Source: Erodium maritimum (taxonomy: Eukaryota; Streptophyta; Magnoliopsida; Geraniales; Geraniaceae). From it: a stretch of DNA of 64,000 bases. The stretch covers positions 65,368,617-65,432,616 of the forward strand of contig OY997588.1 in the NCBI GenBank assembly GCA_963921825.1. The letters run 5' to 3'. Positions 25,441-36,200 of the stretch are shown piece after piece. Position 1 is the stretch's first letter. The number at the start of each line of letters is the position of its first letter. The position numbers and the translations under genes were made by a program. A model generated the notes under the pieces. The model did not search any database, was not told where the DNA came from, and worked only from the letters and a program-made list of their open reading frames with translations.

Positions 25441-28083
25441 TGTCACGCCCCGAATTCGGCAAGACCGAACCTGGAACGCGAACGGTGAAACAATAAAATA
25501 ATTTTCAAACCTTTTAATTAACCTCGTTAAAAACACCACTTATGTTAATCAAAAAAAATATTTTACAACTGAAAAGCGTCCAAAACAAGCGGACAAAAAC
25601 CAACATGTACGTCGCTAGACTCCCAAAAACCCGGACTCCCGCTCCCAGCTATTCTAGCTTCGAGGGCTCTCGTAGCCCGTCTCACGACCAGTACCTGCAG
25701 GAAAAGTAGCAGGGGGTGAGCATTTTGCTCACCGCCACGGATACCGGGTTAACCACGGCATACCAGCAGAAATGCCGGGAACCCGACCACAACAATCCCA
25801 GGGACTACTACCCCAAAAACACAAATTAGACTGACGGTCACGCAAAACGACTATTAAACGTTCCCAACCAACTCAAAACCTGGACACGTAATGTAGTCCC
25901 GACACAACGGTTACGACCTCAACCAAAACGCAAATAATAACCACGCAACACCCAAGATCACAAAGGATCGCACACAACAATCAAGATCACAAAGGATCGC
26001 ACTCCAGCTACTCAGTGTCGGTTGCTAACCGGCTGGGCTTGAGCCTGCCCCACGCAACTTTCCCTGACACACAGTCGGGCCAGACGATCGAGCTGTTAGC
26101 GACATATACATCAATACTTTTCCGATAGCTAGTCGGAAGGGGAGCCGCCCTTCATCGCAGACGAATGCACAACTTTACCGATGGATAGTCGGAAGGCTGG
26201 CCAACCCCCACGCGCGCGACCCTAGGACACCTTTTCTGTCAGGCGGGCCCCAACTTCCATGCAATCACAGTCATCACCCAAAGTTCAACAAATAGCGACA
26301 ATAATATACGACTCACTACCCCTCAGCAAGACAGTCATCAACAACACAGGTTTAACACCCCACAGGCACATATGGCCACCCACGACACACAAACAGTAAC
26401 ATACGGGTTCAACACCCCAAAGGCACACATGACCACCCACGACACACACACAGTAACATACGGGTTCAACACCCCAAAGGCACACATGACCACCCTCATA
26501 AACACAACAAGTTACTTAACCTACGGGCACAACCAAAAGCCACCAGTATTTCTATTGTTCGATATGTTCACTTATCCTACGACACTACTAAGTGTCACAT
26601 GCATTTCTACTGTTAACTTTCCCTAGCCAAGGCCGAGATCCGGCTACTTTTCCCTACCTCGTAACGCTTTCCCCAAAAGTCCACGCCCAAGCTCCGGCGC
26701 GCTCGCGATCACTCGCCTAGTCTCCCCTTTCCGCGGTCGGCGGCACGATCTAACATGATTACAATTAACACACTTTTTAAATAAGCAGGTGAAACCCGAA
26801 TTTAATGAACTTAACGCTCAAACGCAACCCCGACAATGCCGATCACTCCCAAACTTACCAATTACATGACATTGTCAGTAATGGGCCCGGAAAGGCCCGA
26901 TTCGCCCGGTTCGGTGAATCTGCCCGGGATCGGAAAACGCCCTTCCGGGGCTCCGAAAATTCCCGTTTTCGTTTCTACGATCCTAAAATAATTCAAATGT
27001 TCCAACGCAATCGACATAATCAATTTCCGACGTCCGAGAGATTTAATTCGCGTTTAAAGTTTCTAAACCCGAAATTTCCAATTTCCATAATTTAATTCCA
27101 TAATTCGTTCCGGGTGTGAATTATCGATTCGGGGATCGTCCAAAACCACCCGAACACAAAAAACCCGAGGCCCGGCCAAGTGGGCCCCACACGACCCCAA
27201 AGGAAAAAAAATTCCTTTTCGCCCCAAAACGTTCCTAACGAACCCCAAACCTCAACCATTCATCTTTAAACCAATATTAAACAAAACCCAACCTTAATCA
27301 AACCGTTTAAACTCAAACCCTAAAATTCAAACGTACCGAAACGAGAAAAGAATGGCTTCTCACCGTAGGGAATGACGAGGGGAGTTCGAATCCGTAGTCG
27401 TTGAGTCGATTGGTCGGTCGGATCGTCGAGAAATCACCAAAAACCCACCCTTTCCTTTTCCTTTTTCCTTTCCTCCTTCTTCTCTCTTATTTCTCTCTCC
27501 TTCTTCTCTTTTTTTATCAAATGGCCGAACACTCTGCCATTTCATTCCTTTTGTTTTGTTCAAAAACAACACCAACCTTTTAAATTACAAAACTACCACT
27601 TCTTATTTCTTTTTCTTTATTTTAAAAACCAACCACCACCACTTGGGTGACAAGTGTCTTGTGGGTCCCACCTTTTTGAAAGATATCTTTATAGATATTT
27701 TTCAGTCAGATTCGCGAAATTCGGCCATCTCGGGCCCCGAACAGGCCCATTCTCCAAGAAATTACGAAATTTCACGTGCTACAGGAAAACAGACCAACTA
27801 AGACCGCTGTGACGACGGCTAAGATTTTAGGATCCAAACCGGGCCTGGAACGGACCAAAACGTCGCTCGGTTGATTTTTTCGGCAAAAAGTCAACTTTTC
27901 CCAAATTGGTCAAAAAGTTGCCCTGAGTCACCCATAACTCACTTTGGTCGATATTGGGGTCAACTTAAGTCCGATATGACCCTCGGGGTCAATTTTAGGT
28001 TCATTTATGTATCTGTCCCAAAAATTTAAATTTTCCTGTTTTTCCGCCGATTTGACCGGTGTTGACCGGGAGCGATTCTTACA
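25441..28083 (-). mobile_element. Gypsy solo LTR (family of element A)
   Basis: The plus-strand ends are TGTCACGCCCCG and CGATTCTTACA, the reverse complement of the Gypsy A LTR ends. The length is 2.6 kb. Flanks TGTTT (25436-25440) and TGTTC (28084-28088) form a near-perfect target duplication. No internal Gypsy sequence is present, so it arose by LTR-LTR recombination. It lies inside Copia D. Confidence 0.85.
26345..26500 (-). repeat. LTR-internal minisatellite, about 3 copies
   Basis: The reversed form of the Gypsy LTR minisatellite has the core GGCACACATGACCACCCACG and about three copies only, compared with about 12 and 7 in the LTRs of element A. Confidence 0.8.
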
Positions 28084-28088
28084 TGTTC

Positions 28089-28440
28089 GAAAGCACGTGT
28101 TCGAGTATTTTTCTAAGATAAGACTCGCCCTCCGCCTCGATCGCCTAAAGATGGTGAGTGGCTTCTGCTTGGTGGCCTACTCGGCAAAGAGGCCGTTGTC
28201 GCCACACTCTACGTGGACAACAAATAAGCAATTCAGCAATGCAAGAATCCGGTATTTCACGACCGGAGCAAGCACATTGAGACACGTTACCATTTCATTA
28301 GGGAATGCGTCGACGACGGTAAAATCGTCGTTGAGTACATTAAGACCGATGATCAGCTAGCGGACATAATGACAAAATCACTTGGTATAGTGAGATTTCG
28401 AGACCTACGCTCGAAGGTCGGCATCATCAACATACACATC
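28089..28440 (+). pseudogene. Copia D RNase H tail
   Basis: The C-terminal end of a Copia RNase H is readable near 28230-28440, with the stretches NPVFHDRSKHIETRYHFIR and VEYIKTDDQLADIMTKSL, typical of the last 70 residues of the polyprotein. It is followed by a purine-rich TTAGGGGGGAGAT tract directly before the 3' LTR at 28458. The rest of the domain is missing or degraded. Confidence 0.75.
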
Positions 28441-28457
28441 TAGCTTAGGGGGGAGAT

Positions 28458-28736
28458 TGTTAGCAAAGTAAGCTAGCAGCTGCAATTGATACGGGAACAA
28501 TCACATGTTCTTCATTTCTTTTATGGTGGTAGGTAGTGGTAGGTGACTTAGTTACGAGTAAAACTTTTCATCTTCTTTGTACACTTTTCTTTGGCTATAT
28601 ATACAAGCCAAAGCCAATGCAAATTGCAACTCGGCAATTACCATTCAAAGCCAATCTACTTGCTTCTCTCAACTTAGTTCATAACTAGTAAAGTTTAGTT
28701 TGTCTTTTTTATTCCAAATATTCGTTAGAACCAACA
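28458..28736 (+). repeat. 3' LTR of Copia D
   Basis: It is 279 bp and almost identical to the 5' LTR. The polypurine tract lies just before it. Confidence 0.9.
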
Positions 28737-29141
28737 ACAGATCCCAAGCCCCGCCGTGCAGAATCAATCGGAGTATGGAGCAGCAAGTAGATGCAGACTC
28801 TCCAACGGTGACCGGAACGGTGAGCGGTGGGAGATGGGAGCATTGCGGCGGAAACCATGATGTTCAGAACGGCGGCGACGATTGAAGACCAGTGGCTGCT
28901 GCGATGTTTGATTATGAGGGTAGAGATAACTAGGTTATGGATATAACTAGGGCAGGTGAAAATAAAATGCAAAATTACGTATTTATCCTCTGACCTGGTT
29001 AAATTACAAAAAGAAAATAAAAATTCAAGTTATTTACGATTGACTGCCACTTGCTTCATAACCATTGGATGAATTTAATCTAAAGGTCTATAATTAGTTA
29101 ACAAGTAACAAAATAGACTATAGGTAACGCATGAATACATA

Positions 29142-30422
29142 CCTATATATATATATATCACACAACCATCATTTTTGGTGTGAACATGCGAACTCAACCA
29201 GATTGCGCCATGTGTCGCGCTCAGAAAATGCCCCCCCTTTTTTTTTCTTCTTATAATCAAGTTTATTAATTCGATTTTTCTCGTTTCGTTTCAACTCCGA
29301 TTTCATTTTTTCTTGCGCCAATTTTCTTATTTTTTCAAAAGCTTTCTAACAAGTAATGGATTGAATATGTTTTCATGTATTTTTGGATACGTGTGTGGAT
29401 ATGTGGATATAAGTACGAAAAGTGTGATGTGGTTTGCAAATATAGAGTTTATGGTTTGAGAAAATGAGGTATATGGTTTGAGAATATGGGGTATATGGTT
29501 TGAGAATATGAGATATGTTGGTTTAAGAATATGAGATATGTTGGTTTGAGAATATGAGGTGTGTTATTTGAGATTGTAAGTAAAGTGGGTTGAGAATATG
29601 AGATACGTGGGTTGAGAACACGAATGATATGAGTTTGAGGATATGATGGATGTGGTTTGAGAGCATAAGTGAGGTGGTTTGAGGGATATAAGGGATGTGG
29701 TTTGAGAATATGAGGGATATGATTTGAGAATATGAGGCATGTTGGTTTGAGAAAAGTGTGGTGTGGTTTGCAAATATAGAGGGTTGTGGTTTGAGAATAT
29801 GGTGATGCGAGTTGAGAATATGAGGGATATGGTTTGAGAATATGAGGGATATGATTTGAGAATATGAGGTAAGTTGGTTTGAGAATATGAGGTGTGTTGT
29901 TTGAGATGGTAAGTGAAGTGGGTTGAGAATATGAGACACCTGAGTTGAGAATATGAGTGATATGAGTTTGAGAATATGGTGAATGTCGTTTGAGAGCATA
30001 AGTGAGGTGGTTTGAGGGATATAAGGGATGTGGTTTGCGAATATATATGTGCAATGTATGATAATGCATGCATGAGACAGTTTGCAAATATTGCATATAT
30101 GGTTTACAAATAACAGTTACATGGTTTGAGAATATGATATATGTGGTTTGCAAATTGTGTGTTTATCATAATTTTTTTCGTACATGTTTTTTCTTGCTTC
30201 AAAACATATGCAATACACTACTTGATAGATAGATCTTGGAAAAAGAAAATTATTGGCGCAAAAAAAATTAAATCGGAGTTGAAACGAAGCGGGAAAAATT
30301 AAATTTATAAACTTGGTGGGGAAAAAAGATGAGCATTTCTAAGCGCGACACGTGTCATGTTGTTGTTGAGTGCGCATATTCACATTTTAAGAGTGGTTCG
30401 CACATGAAAGCCCATATATATA
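29142..30422. mobile_element. Fold-back element FB3 with minisatellite core
   Basis: Inverted arms at about 29159-29345 and 30235-30412 share GTTTCAACTCCGATTT-type and GCGCCAATTTTCTT-type blocks in inverse orientation. (TA)n tracts lie at both ends. The centre is a minisatellite rather than a simple loop. Confidence 0.75.
29440..30150 (+). repeat. Minisatellite in FB3, about 22-bp unit with a 332-bp higher-order period
   Basis: Units resemble GGTTTGAGAATATGAGGTAT, 22-23 bp each. A longer block (from about 29560) recurs at about 29892 with the same order of variant units, giving a higher-order period near 332 bp. The array leaves all three minus-strand frames open, which is a repeat effect. 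Confidence 0.85.
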
Positions 30423-31075
30423 GGGAAGCTTTCAGGTACAAACCACTCTTAGAATACTAACTTGCGAACTCATTAGAAGCGTTGATACAACAATCGAATA
30501 TGCCACATGGCAGCATCTTGGATAATGAGTATTTTTTTTTCAAATTCGCTAATTTATTTATTCCCGTTTCGTTTCAACTCCGATTTTTTTATTTCTTTCA
30601 CCATTATTTTTATTTTTCCAAGAGCTATCTATAGAGATGCATATTGAATATATTTTGAGCAAAAAAAAAATAAAAATAGGATAAGTCTAACGTAATTGTA
30701 AATCGTAACAAAATGTAATTACATTTTATTTTAGCGATATTACATTTCAATTCTGTATATTTACATTTCATTTCTACACATTTACAAACTGTGTTCATCC
30801 GATTTACAATTACATTGGACTTATCTTATTTTTATTTTTTTTCTTCAAATATATTCAATATGCATCTCTATGGATAGCCCTTCAAAAAAGAAAAATAATG
30901 GTATAAGAATGAAAAAAATCGGAATTGAAACGAAGCGGGAATGATTAAATTAGCGAATTTGGTAAAATAAGAATAAATGTTTACTACTAAGATGCTGCCA
31001 TGTGGCATATATCCAATGAACTACAATGGTTCGCAAGTTAGTATCGTAAGTAGGGGTTTGCACCTGAAAGTAAAC

Positions 31076-31112
<37 letters not shown>
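30413..31112. mobile_element. Fold-back element FB4
   Basis: An almost complete inverted repeat has its left arm at about 30423-30708, its right arm at about 30798-31080 and a loop of about 90 bp. Its ends read CTTTCAGGTACAAACC and, inverted, CTTTCAGGTGCAAACC. It is bounded by (TA)n on both sides and has no coding capacity. The arms share GTTTCAACTCCGATTTTT with FB3, so the two are related. Confidence 0.85.
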
Positions 31113-31115
<3 letters not shown>

Positions 31116-31549
31116 AGTAAAAACCATCCTTATTGTGCAAACTACGAACCAATCTAAGCCACAGGATGCGGTCAAAGTGACGTCAGCAGAGCGCGCACGA
31201 TGCTGACACGTGGCAGCTTCGCGCGCGCCTCTGCCCGCGCGCGTGAGCGTGTTGACCACGCGCGCGCACAGTGCTAATAGTTTGGGCGCACAGTGCTGAT
31301 AGTTTAGCACAGTGCCAAACTATTAGCACTGTGCGCCCAAATTATTAGCATTATGCGCGCCACGTGTCAGCACTATGCGCGCGCCCACGTGTCAGCACTA
31401 TGCGCACGCCCACGTGTCAGCACTATGCGCGCGCCCACGTGTCAGCACTATGCGCACGCCCACGTGTCAGCACCTGGTGAGTTCATAGTTTGCACAATAA
31501 GGGGTGGTTGTACCTGATACCAACCCTATATATATATATATATATATAT
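31083..31549. mobile_element. Fold-back element FB5
   Basis: Inverted ends TTATTGTGCAAACTA (31131-31145 and inverse near 31488-31502) lie inside (TA)n tracts. A strong inner hairpin lies at about 31270-31355 with ATAGTTTGGGCGCACAGTGC-like arms. The GC-rich centre differs from the other four fold-backs. It contains a five-copy box array. Confidence 0.8.
31361..31473 (+). repeat. Five-copy 25-bp tandem array of CACGTGTCAGCAC
   Basis: Copies start at 31361, 31386, 31411, 31436 and 31461, exactly 25 bp apart. Each contains CACGTG (G-box) and ACGTGTC (ABA-response-like core). An inverted single copy, GCTGACACGTGG, lies near 31202. A regulatory role is inference. The array sits in a fold-back element about 1.6 kb upstream of the ferrochelatase start site. 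Confidence 0.85.
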
Positions 31550-32470
31550 TATTCAAATAAAAAAGGAAAAATAGGAAATAAAGTTGAAAAAGATAGCCAA
31601 GAAAAAAATTGTTTTGTAATAAGAACGGAAAAGGGAGAAATCAACCCAAAGGTCCCAAGTTTGTCTTGAGCTGCCGAGCTTTTAGATTTCATTCCATGTG
31701 GCACATGAAGTTATTTATCTCTTTTGTGTCTTATTGTCCGAGGTAGAATTGAGGTTTAGGCGTTTCTACTTGTGGGTGACTTTCCTAAGTTTGTACGTTA
31801 CCCATATGGGAGGTGAGACATGTTTGCAGAGTTGAATGACTACTTATAAGTCTTTAAAGCGTCTTGTGACATAGGTCTCCATTGTAATTTGGAGATGTCC
31901 TTTCGAGGCCTCTTTTAACTTTTTGAGTTCATCGTACAGTGATACGATGAACTTTTCAGGGGCTTTCTCGAAATACTTGACAGCTCCTTAGGCGTCCTTT
32001 CCGAAGTCCTAGGCTTTCTTGTGCATTTTCTCTACTCGGTTTAAGAGATTTTGAACCTTGATTTCAAGGCTACAGAGGCAGTCTCTGTATTTATTGCATT
32101 CAGATCTTGACATATCGGCTTAATGGATAGCCCCCTTTTGGGAGGGGTATTGTTAGTGTCAAACGTGGCGGGTTTGGTGTGGTAAGAACAAGATTGATAC
32201 CAATTGTCACATTCGTAACAATAGAACAATATACGCAATCGTGCGTATAATATATCCAATACTATATTACTTAGTTGCAATATTACGAGTAAAACAATTG
32301 TGAATGATTTGAATACAAAGCCGATTATTCTTTGTACAGGGGAGCAATCCTATTCTAAGTAGAAAATGAAAAACGGGATTAGGGAAACTCCAACCCTAGT
32401 AGGACATGTAGGATGTGTGTAACATTGGGGAAAGGTCCGATTTTCTACAGTCATACTAAGAATGATGTTG
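31550..32470 (-). mobile_element. Possible 5' part of a retroelement, minus strand
   Basis: On the minus strand, TTGGTATCAATC at about 32185-32196 resembles a primer site next to an LTR-like AT-rich stretch (32200-32460). A weak coding stretch (ECNKYRDCLCSLEIK) follows at about 32000-32110. No second LTR, pol or capsid domain was found. It could be any retroelement leader, or chance. Confidence 0.25.
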
Positions 32471-33077
32471 TTGGGTCAAGGATATAGATGGGCCGAGAAC
32501 ACAGACAAGACGCTAGCGTGAGACGGGTCGCCTCGACTACGGGAACGAATGCGTTGACTCCATGAACTGGCCAACCTGGCCCTCAGTCACGGACAAGCAG
32601 AGTCTCAGACTCGAACAAATGATTGGTTTGGTCATAGCTCGACCATGACGTTTTTCAAGGACACATGTGTCAACATCGATCCTATTTCGCCAAACTCAAA
32701 CTATTACCGGAAATGTCGAGCGAGCAACGAATTGTTCGACGATTCCAAACCACCAAGCCCAAAGCAAAGATGAGTAGCCCACTAGTCCCCATTACTTTGA
32801 GTTCCAAAAGGGTGATATGGGTCGGGCTGATTCTAGCCCTCAAGGTCAAGTTGAGGCCCTCAAGGTATAATTAATGCCTTATCCATCCAGCAGCAAAGCA
32901 AAGCAAAGCAACGCTTGGTTGTGGTTGGAAAAAAATGAGGAAAATAATACAAGGCAGTAAAATAACGGCGAGACAACGATAACAGATAAGATCACTGGTT
33001 TTGCTTTAGCTTTCGTTTTCCCAGTTATCAGGAGCCACCGAGCCAAGACCTCAGCTCACTAGTTATACATACTTGCA
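32471..33077 (+). promoter_or_regulatory. Upstream region of ferrochelatase
   Basis: About 600 bp lie between the last repeat-like sequence and the TATA box. It includes GACACATGTGTC near 32659-32670 and GATAAG (I-box-like, often seen in light-regulated plant promoters) at about 32985. No coding signal is credited. Regulatory meaning is inference from motif content only. Confidence 0.35.
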
Positions 33078-33083
33078 TATAAA
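33078..33083 (+). promoter_or_regulatory. TATA box of ferrochelatase gene
   Basis: TATAAA lies about 30 bp before a CT-rich stretch (CTCTTGCTCTCTCTAC, about 33105-33120) that suits a plant start site. The start codon follows at 33205. A possible 71-bp leader intron (33126-33196, GT...AG) would remove two upstream ATGs. Confidence 0.55.
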
Positions 33084-33204
33084 GAAACAAAGAGAAAATT
33101 GGTCCTCTTGCTCTCTCTACTTACAGTAAGTCTTCAATTATTTTCATTTTTGTTTTTGCTGCACAAATCATGATTGTTGTTGATGTTTGGAATCAGGGTA
33201 ATTG

Positions 33205-36200
33205 ATGAATCATCAAGCTATGAACCCTCGTGTTCATACTCACCTCACTACCCCCAAGCTCCCTCTGTAAGTTCCTTTCTCGAGTTTTTGTTTTTTTATT
33301 TATTTTTCTTTGCATGTGCCCACTATCATTCACCACCATCTTAATCTTCAAGCTTCTGATATGATCTGAAACCTCTAGGGCTAATCGGCTCTACTATTGC
33401 ACAACTGGGTTTGGGTAGGATCAGCTGATGCTTCTAAGCTTGTCAATGTTACTTGATTTACACAAATGTAATTTTTCATCTGTCAGGGATTCATTTCCTT
33501 TAGGGTTATTTTCATCTCACTACCCTACCTATGTGATTTTTTTCATCTCACTACTCTAACTATTTTTTGCGGCACCTCACTACCCTAGAATGCATTTTTT
33601 TTCACTTTCATACCCGCTCAATTTGCCATCCATTTTTGGATGAAAACACTTAAAAAGTACATAATACCCCTCACTAACAATCAAATTTTCTAAAGCATGC
33701 CATTGGTTTTCAAAATTTCTTTAAAAAATCAGTTTTTAATGTCACAAAAATGCATTCTAGGGTAGTAAGGTGCCACAAAAAATGCATTATAGGGTAGTGA
33801 GGTGCCACAAAAAATAGTTAGGGTATGAAAGTGAAAAAAATGCATTCTAGGGTAGTGATGTGCCACAAAATATAGTTAGGGTAGTGAGATGAAAAAAACC
33901 ACATAGTTAGTGTAGTGAGATGAAAATATCCCTTTCCTTTATTCAATCCATTGATATGCCATGCTTTCTAAATTTAACTACAAGCCCGCATAGTTACTTT
34001 GAAATCTTACCCTAGCCTAGTCTAACCTCCGCCCACACCTGCTCCCAAGCAAGTGTACCCGCTGGGTTTCGAACCTGTGACCTTAAGTCACTCACCCACC
34101 GGTCAAAATCTGATTTTTCTCATCTTGCATGTGGTCTGTGATCAATCTGATATGGAATTTCCAAGTGGTAATAGCCCCAAATGATTGTGAGAATCAAAGG
34201 GCTAATAGCCCTAACTCCCACATTGGGAATCGTCTCAGCAGGGGCTATTTGGGGACGAATCGCCCTGTGTCACTAACCTATTGGCCAAGGAGAGAGGAAA
34301 GGGATATGAGTGGGGCGAAATAGGATTCGGTCGGGAATATAATTTTGTAGCCCCAATGACTATGAGAGAAAACGCAAACGAGGATAGAGAAATACCCAGA
34401 AAGCTACTTTTTGTCCGGAATAGCCTCTCACTACAGATGCTCTTACAGTCTTACTTACTCCGTTGTACTCTATGCTTTCCGTAGGCTGTTACCACGAGCA
34501 ATGTGTATCTCACAGAGGGTGTATAGCTGCTCGGGGTCCCAAGTGGAGGCTTGTCTTCATTCCAGTCTCTCAAAGAATTACGTAGTTACCAAATATTCCT
34601 CAAGATGGTCCGAAACACAAACCATTTCTTCCAAACAATCAGTCAACAAGAATTTGCTACCTTTGAGAGCAGTGGCAACTTCGACCACCCAAGATGTGCC
34701 CGCCACGCCCCTTATTGGGGGTGAAAATATAGGAGTTCTGTTGCTCAATCTTGGAGGTCCAGAGACTCTCGAAGACGTGCAGCCTTTCTTGTTTAACCTC
34801 TTTTCTGATCCGGTATAATGCTTTCCCTTATGCAGCTTTCAATGCTTTTTTTTGCATGACCTCGTATTATTTGGTTTGAATGTGCATTTTATTTGTAATC
34901 TATTTGCATTTTGTAGCCCTCTTCTTTGATATTTGCAAAAAAAAGTATCCTGAACTTGTCTTATTACTGCAATTTGTATGAAAATGATGATTTTACCCTT
35001 ACAATTTATATTTTAAAAGTAATAGCTGAAAATAAAAATCCAAATTTTCACATCCCTTGATTTTCTTCCTCTTTTTTGTACCATACAAAGAGTAAGAAAT
35101 TTAAGGGATATGAAAATTTGGATATTTTTGTTATTTGTTACTTGTTATTTTTAAATTTTACATTTCCAAGGGTAAAATTGTTATTTTGAAACAAATTTAT
35201 ACAAAGTGCAAAACAAGACAAGTTCATGGCACATTTTTTTCATTTATCAAAGAAGAGGGTTACAAATTGCAAAAAAGTGAATAGCTCAGGGTATATTTTT
35301 CTTTTTGCAACTATCCCTTTATGCTATATTGTCTGTTTTGTTATCTTCTTAACACTTCTCTTTCTCTTATATTCAACTGGGCAGGATATTATACGACTTC
35401 CTAAGTTATTTCAGTTTCTCCAAAAACCCTTGGCTCAATTTATATCTGTTGCCAGGGCACCAAAGAGCAAAGAAGGCTATGCCTCCATTGGTGGCGGTTC
35501 TCCTCTTAGACGGATAACTGATGAACAGGTATCATTTGCATTTTCTCAGTTGGTTATAATCATTTCTGTTCCATAATACTAAGAAAACTAGGTGCCAGAC
35601 AATCAAATTTTAATTTATAATGTTTAAAGAAATAAGGGATAATTGCAAAAACGTACCCTCAGGGGTTCACTTTTTGCAAATTATATCCCTCGTCTCCGGT
35701 AATTGCAAAAAAAAGCATCCTGAACTTGCCTTTTCGTTACTGTTTGTGTAAATTTGTTTCAAAATGACGATTTTACCCTTGAAAATTTAAATTAAAAAAA
35801 TCCAAAATTTTCACCTCTTACTTTTTCTTCCTCTTTGGATATAAGAAGAGGAAAATTGAGAGATGCAAATGTTGGATTTTTTTTATACTTGTTATTTTGA
35901 AAGGGTAAAGTCGTCATTTTAAAGAAAAATTACATGAAGTGCAACAAAAAGGCAAGTTCAGAGAACTTTTTTTGCAATTATAAAACATGAGGTATACAAC
36001 TTGAAAAAAGTGAATACCTCAGGGTATTTTTTTGCAAGTATTCCAAGAAATAATAAAATGACCAACACCCCTGGCTCAAAAGCTTAAACTACTATCATCA
36101 GTTCATTGTAATTCTGTTTTCTTTTTGCATCAACACCCCCACCCAAGTTGTAGTTGAACATATTTGTCTTTGATTTTGCAGTATTGTTTATCCCTGTTGC

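Larger units (their letters stand above)
22646..28736 (+). mobile_element. Copia element D, young, broken
   Basis: A plus-strand element has 279-bp LTRs at 22646-22924 and 28458-28736 that differ at three positions by eye. A tRNA-Met primer site is at 22927. Flanks GCAGA (22641-22645) and ACAGA (28737-28741) are a near-perfect target duplication. The interior keeps gag and the tail of RNase H, but most of pol is not recognisable and a Gypsy solo LTR lies inside. About 1 percent LTR difference suggests an age below one million years with usual plant rates. It is inserted in FB2. Confidence 0.88.
21023..29158. mobile_element. Fold-back element FB2, split by Copia D
   Basis: The left arm at 21034-21120 (TTTCATGCGTTACC, then TTTTGTTACTTGTTA) is matched in inverse by the right arm at about 29048-29141. 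(TA)n tracts bound both ends. The arms are 8 kb apart because a Copia element occupies 22646-28736, so the original element was about 2 kb. The inner part holds an AT-rich stretch with imperfect repeats around ATTACAAATATTTGAAT (21300-21520) and GC-rich blocks near 21990-22620 and 28740-28900 without a credible gene. Confidence 0.7.

Noticed and set aside
29449-30153. Minus-strand frames of 158-234 codons with SYSQTTSLIFSNH-like repeats
   Set aside because: Produced by the 22-bp minisatellite in FB3. All three frames are open, and there is no start context or domain.
31361-31473. Regularly spaced direct repeats resembling a CRISPR array
   Set aside because: The spacers are themselves near-identical, the genome is a plant, and the array lies inside a fold-back element.
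20757-31549. Helitron ends at the TA-bounded elements
   Set aside because: They have terminal inverted repeats and TA tracts, with no CTRR end preceded by a hairpin.
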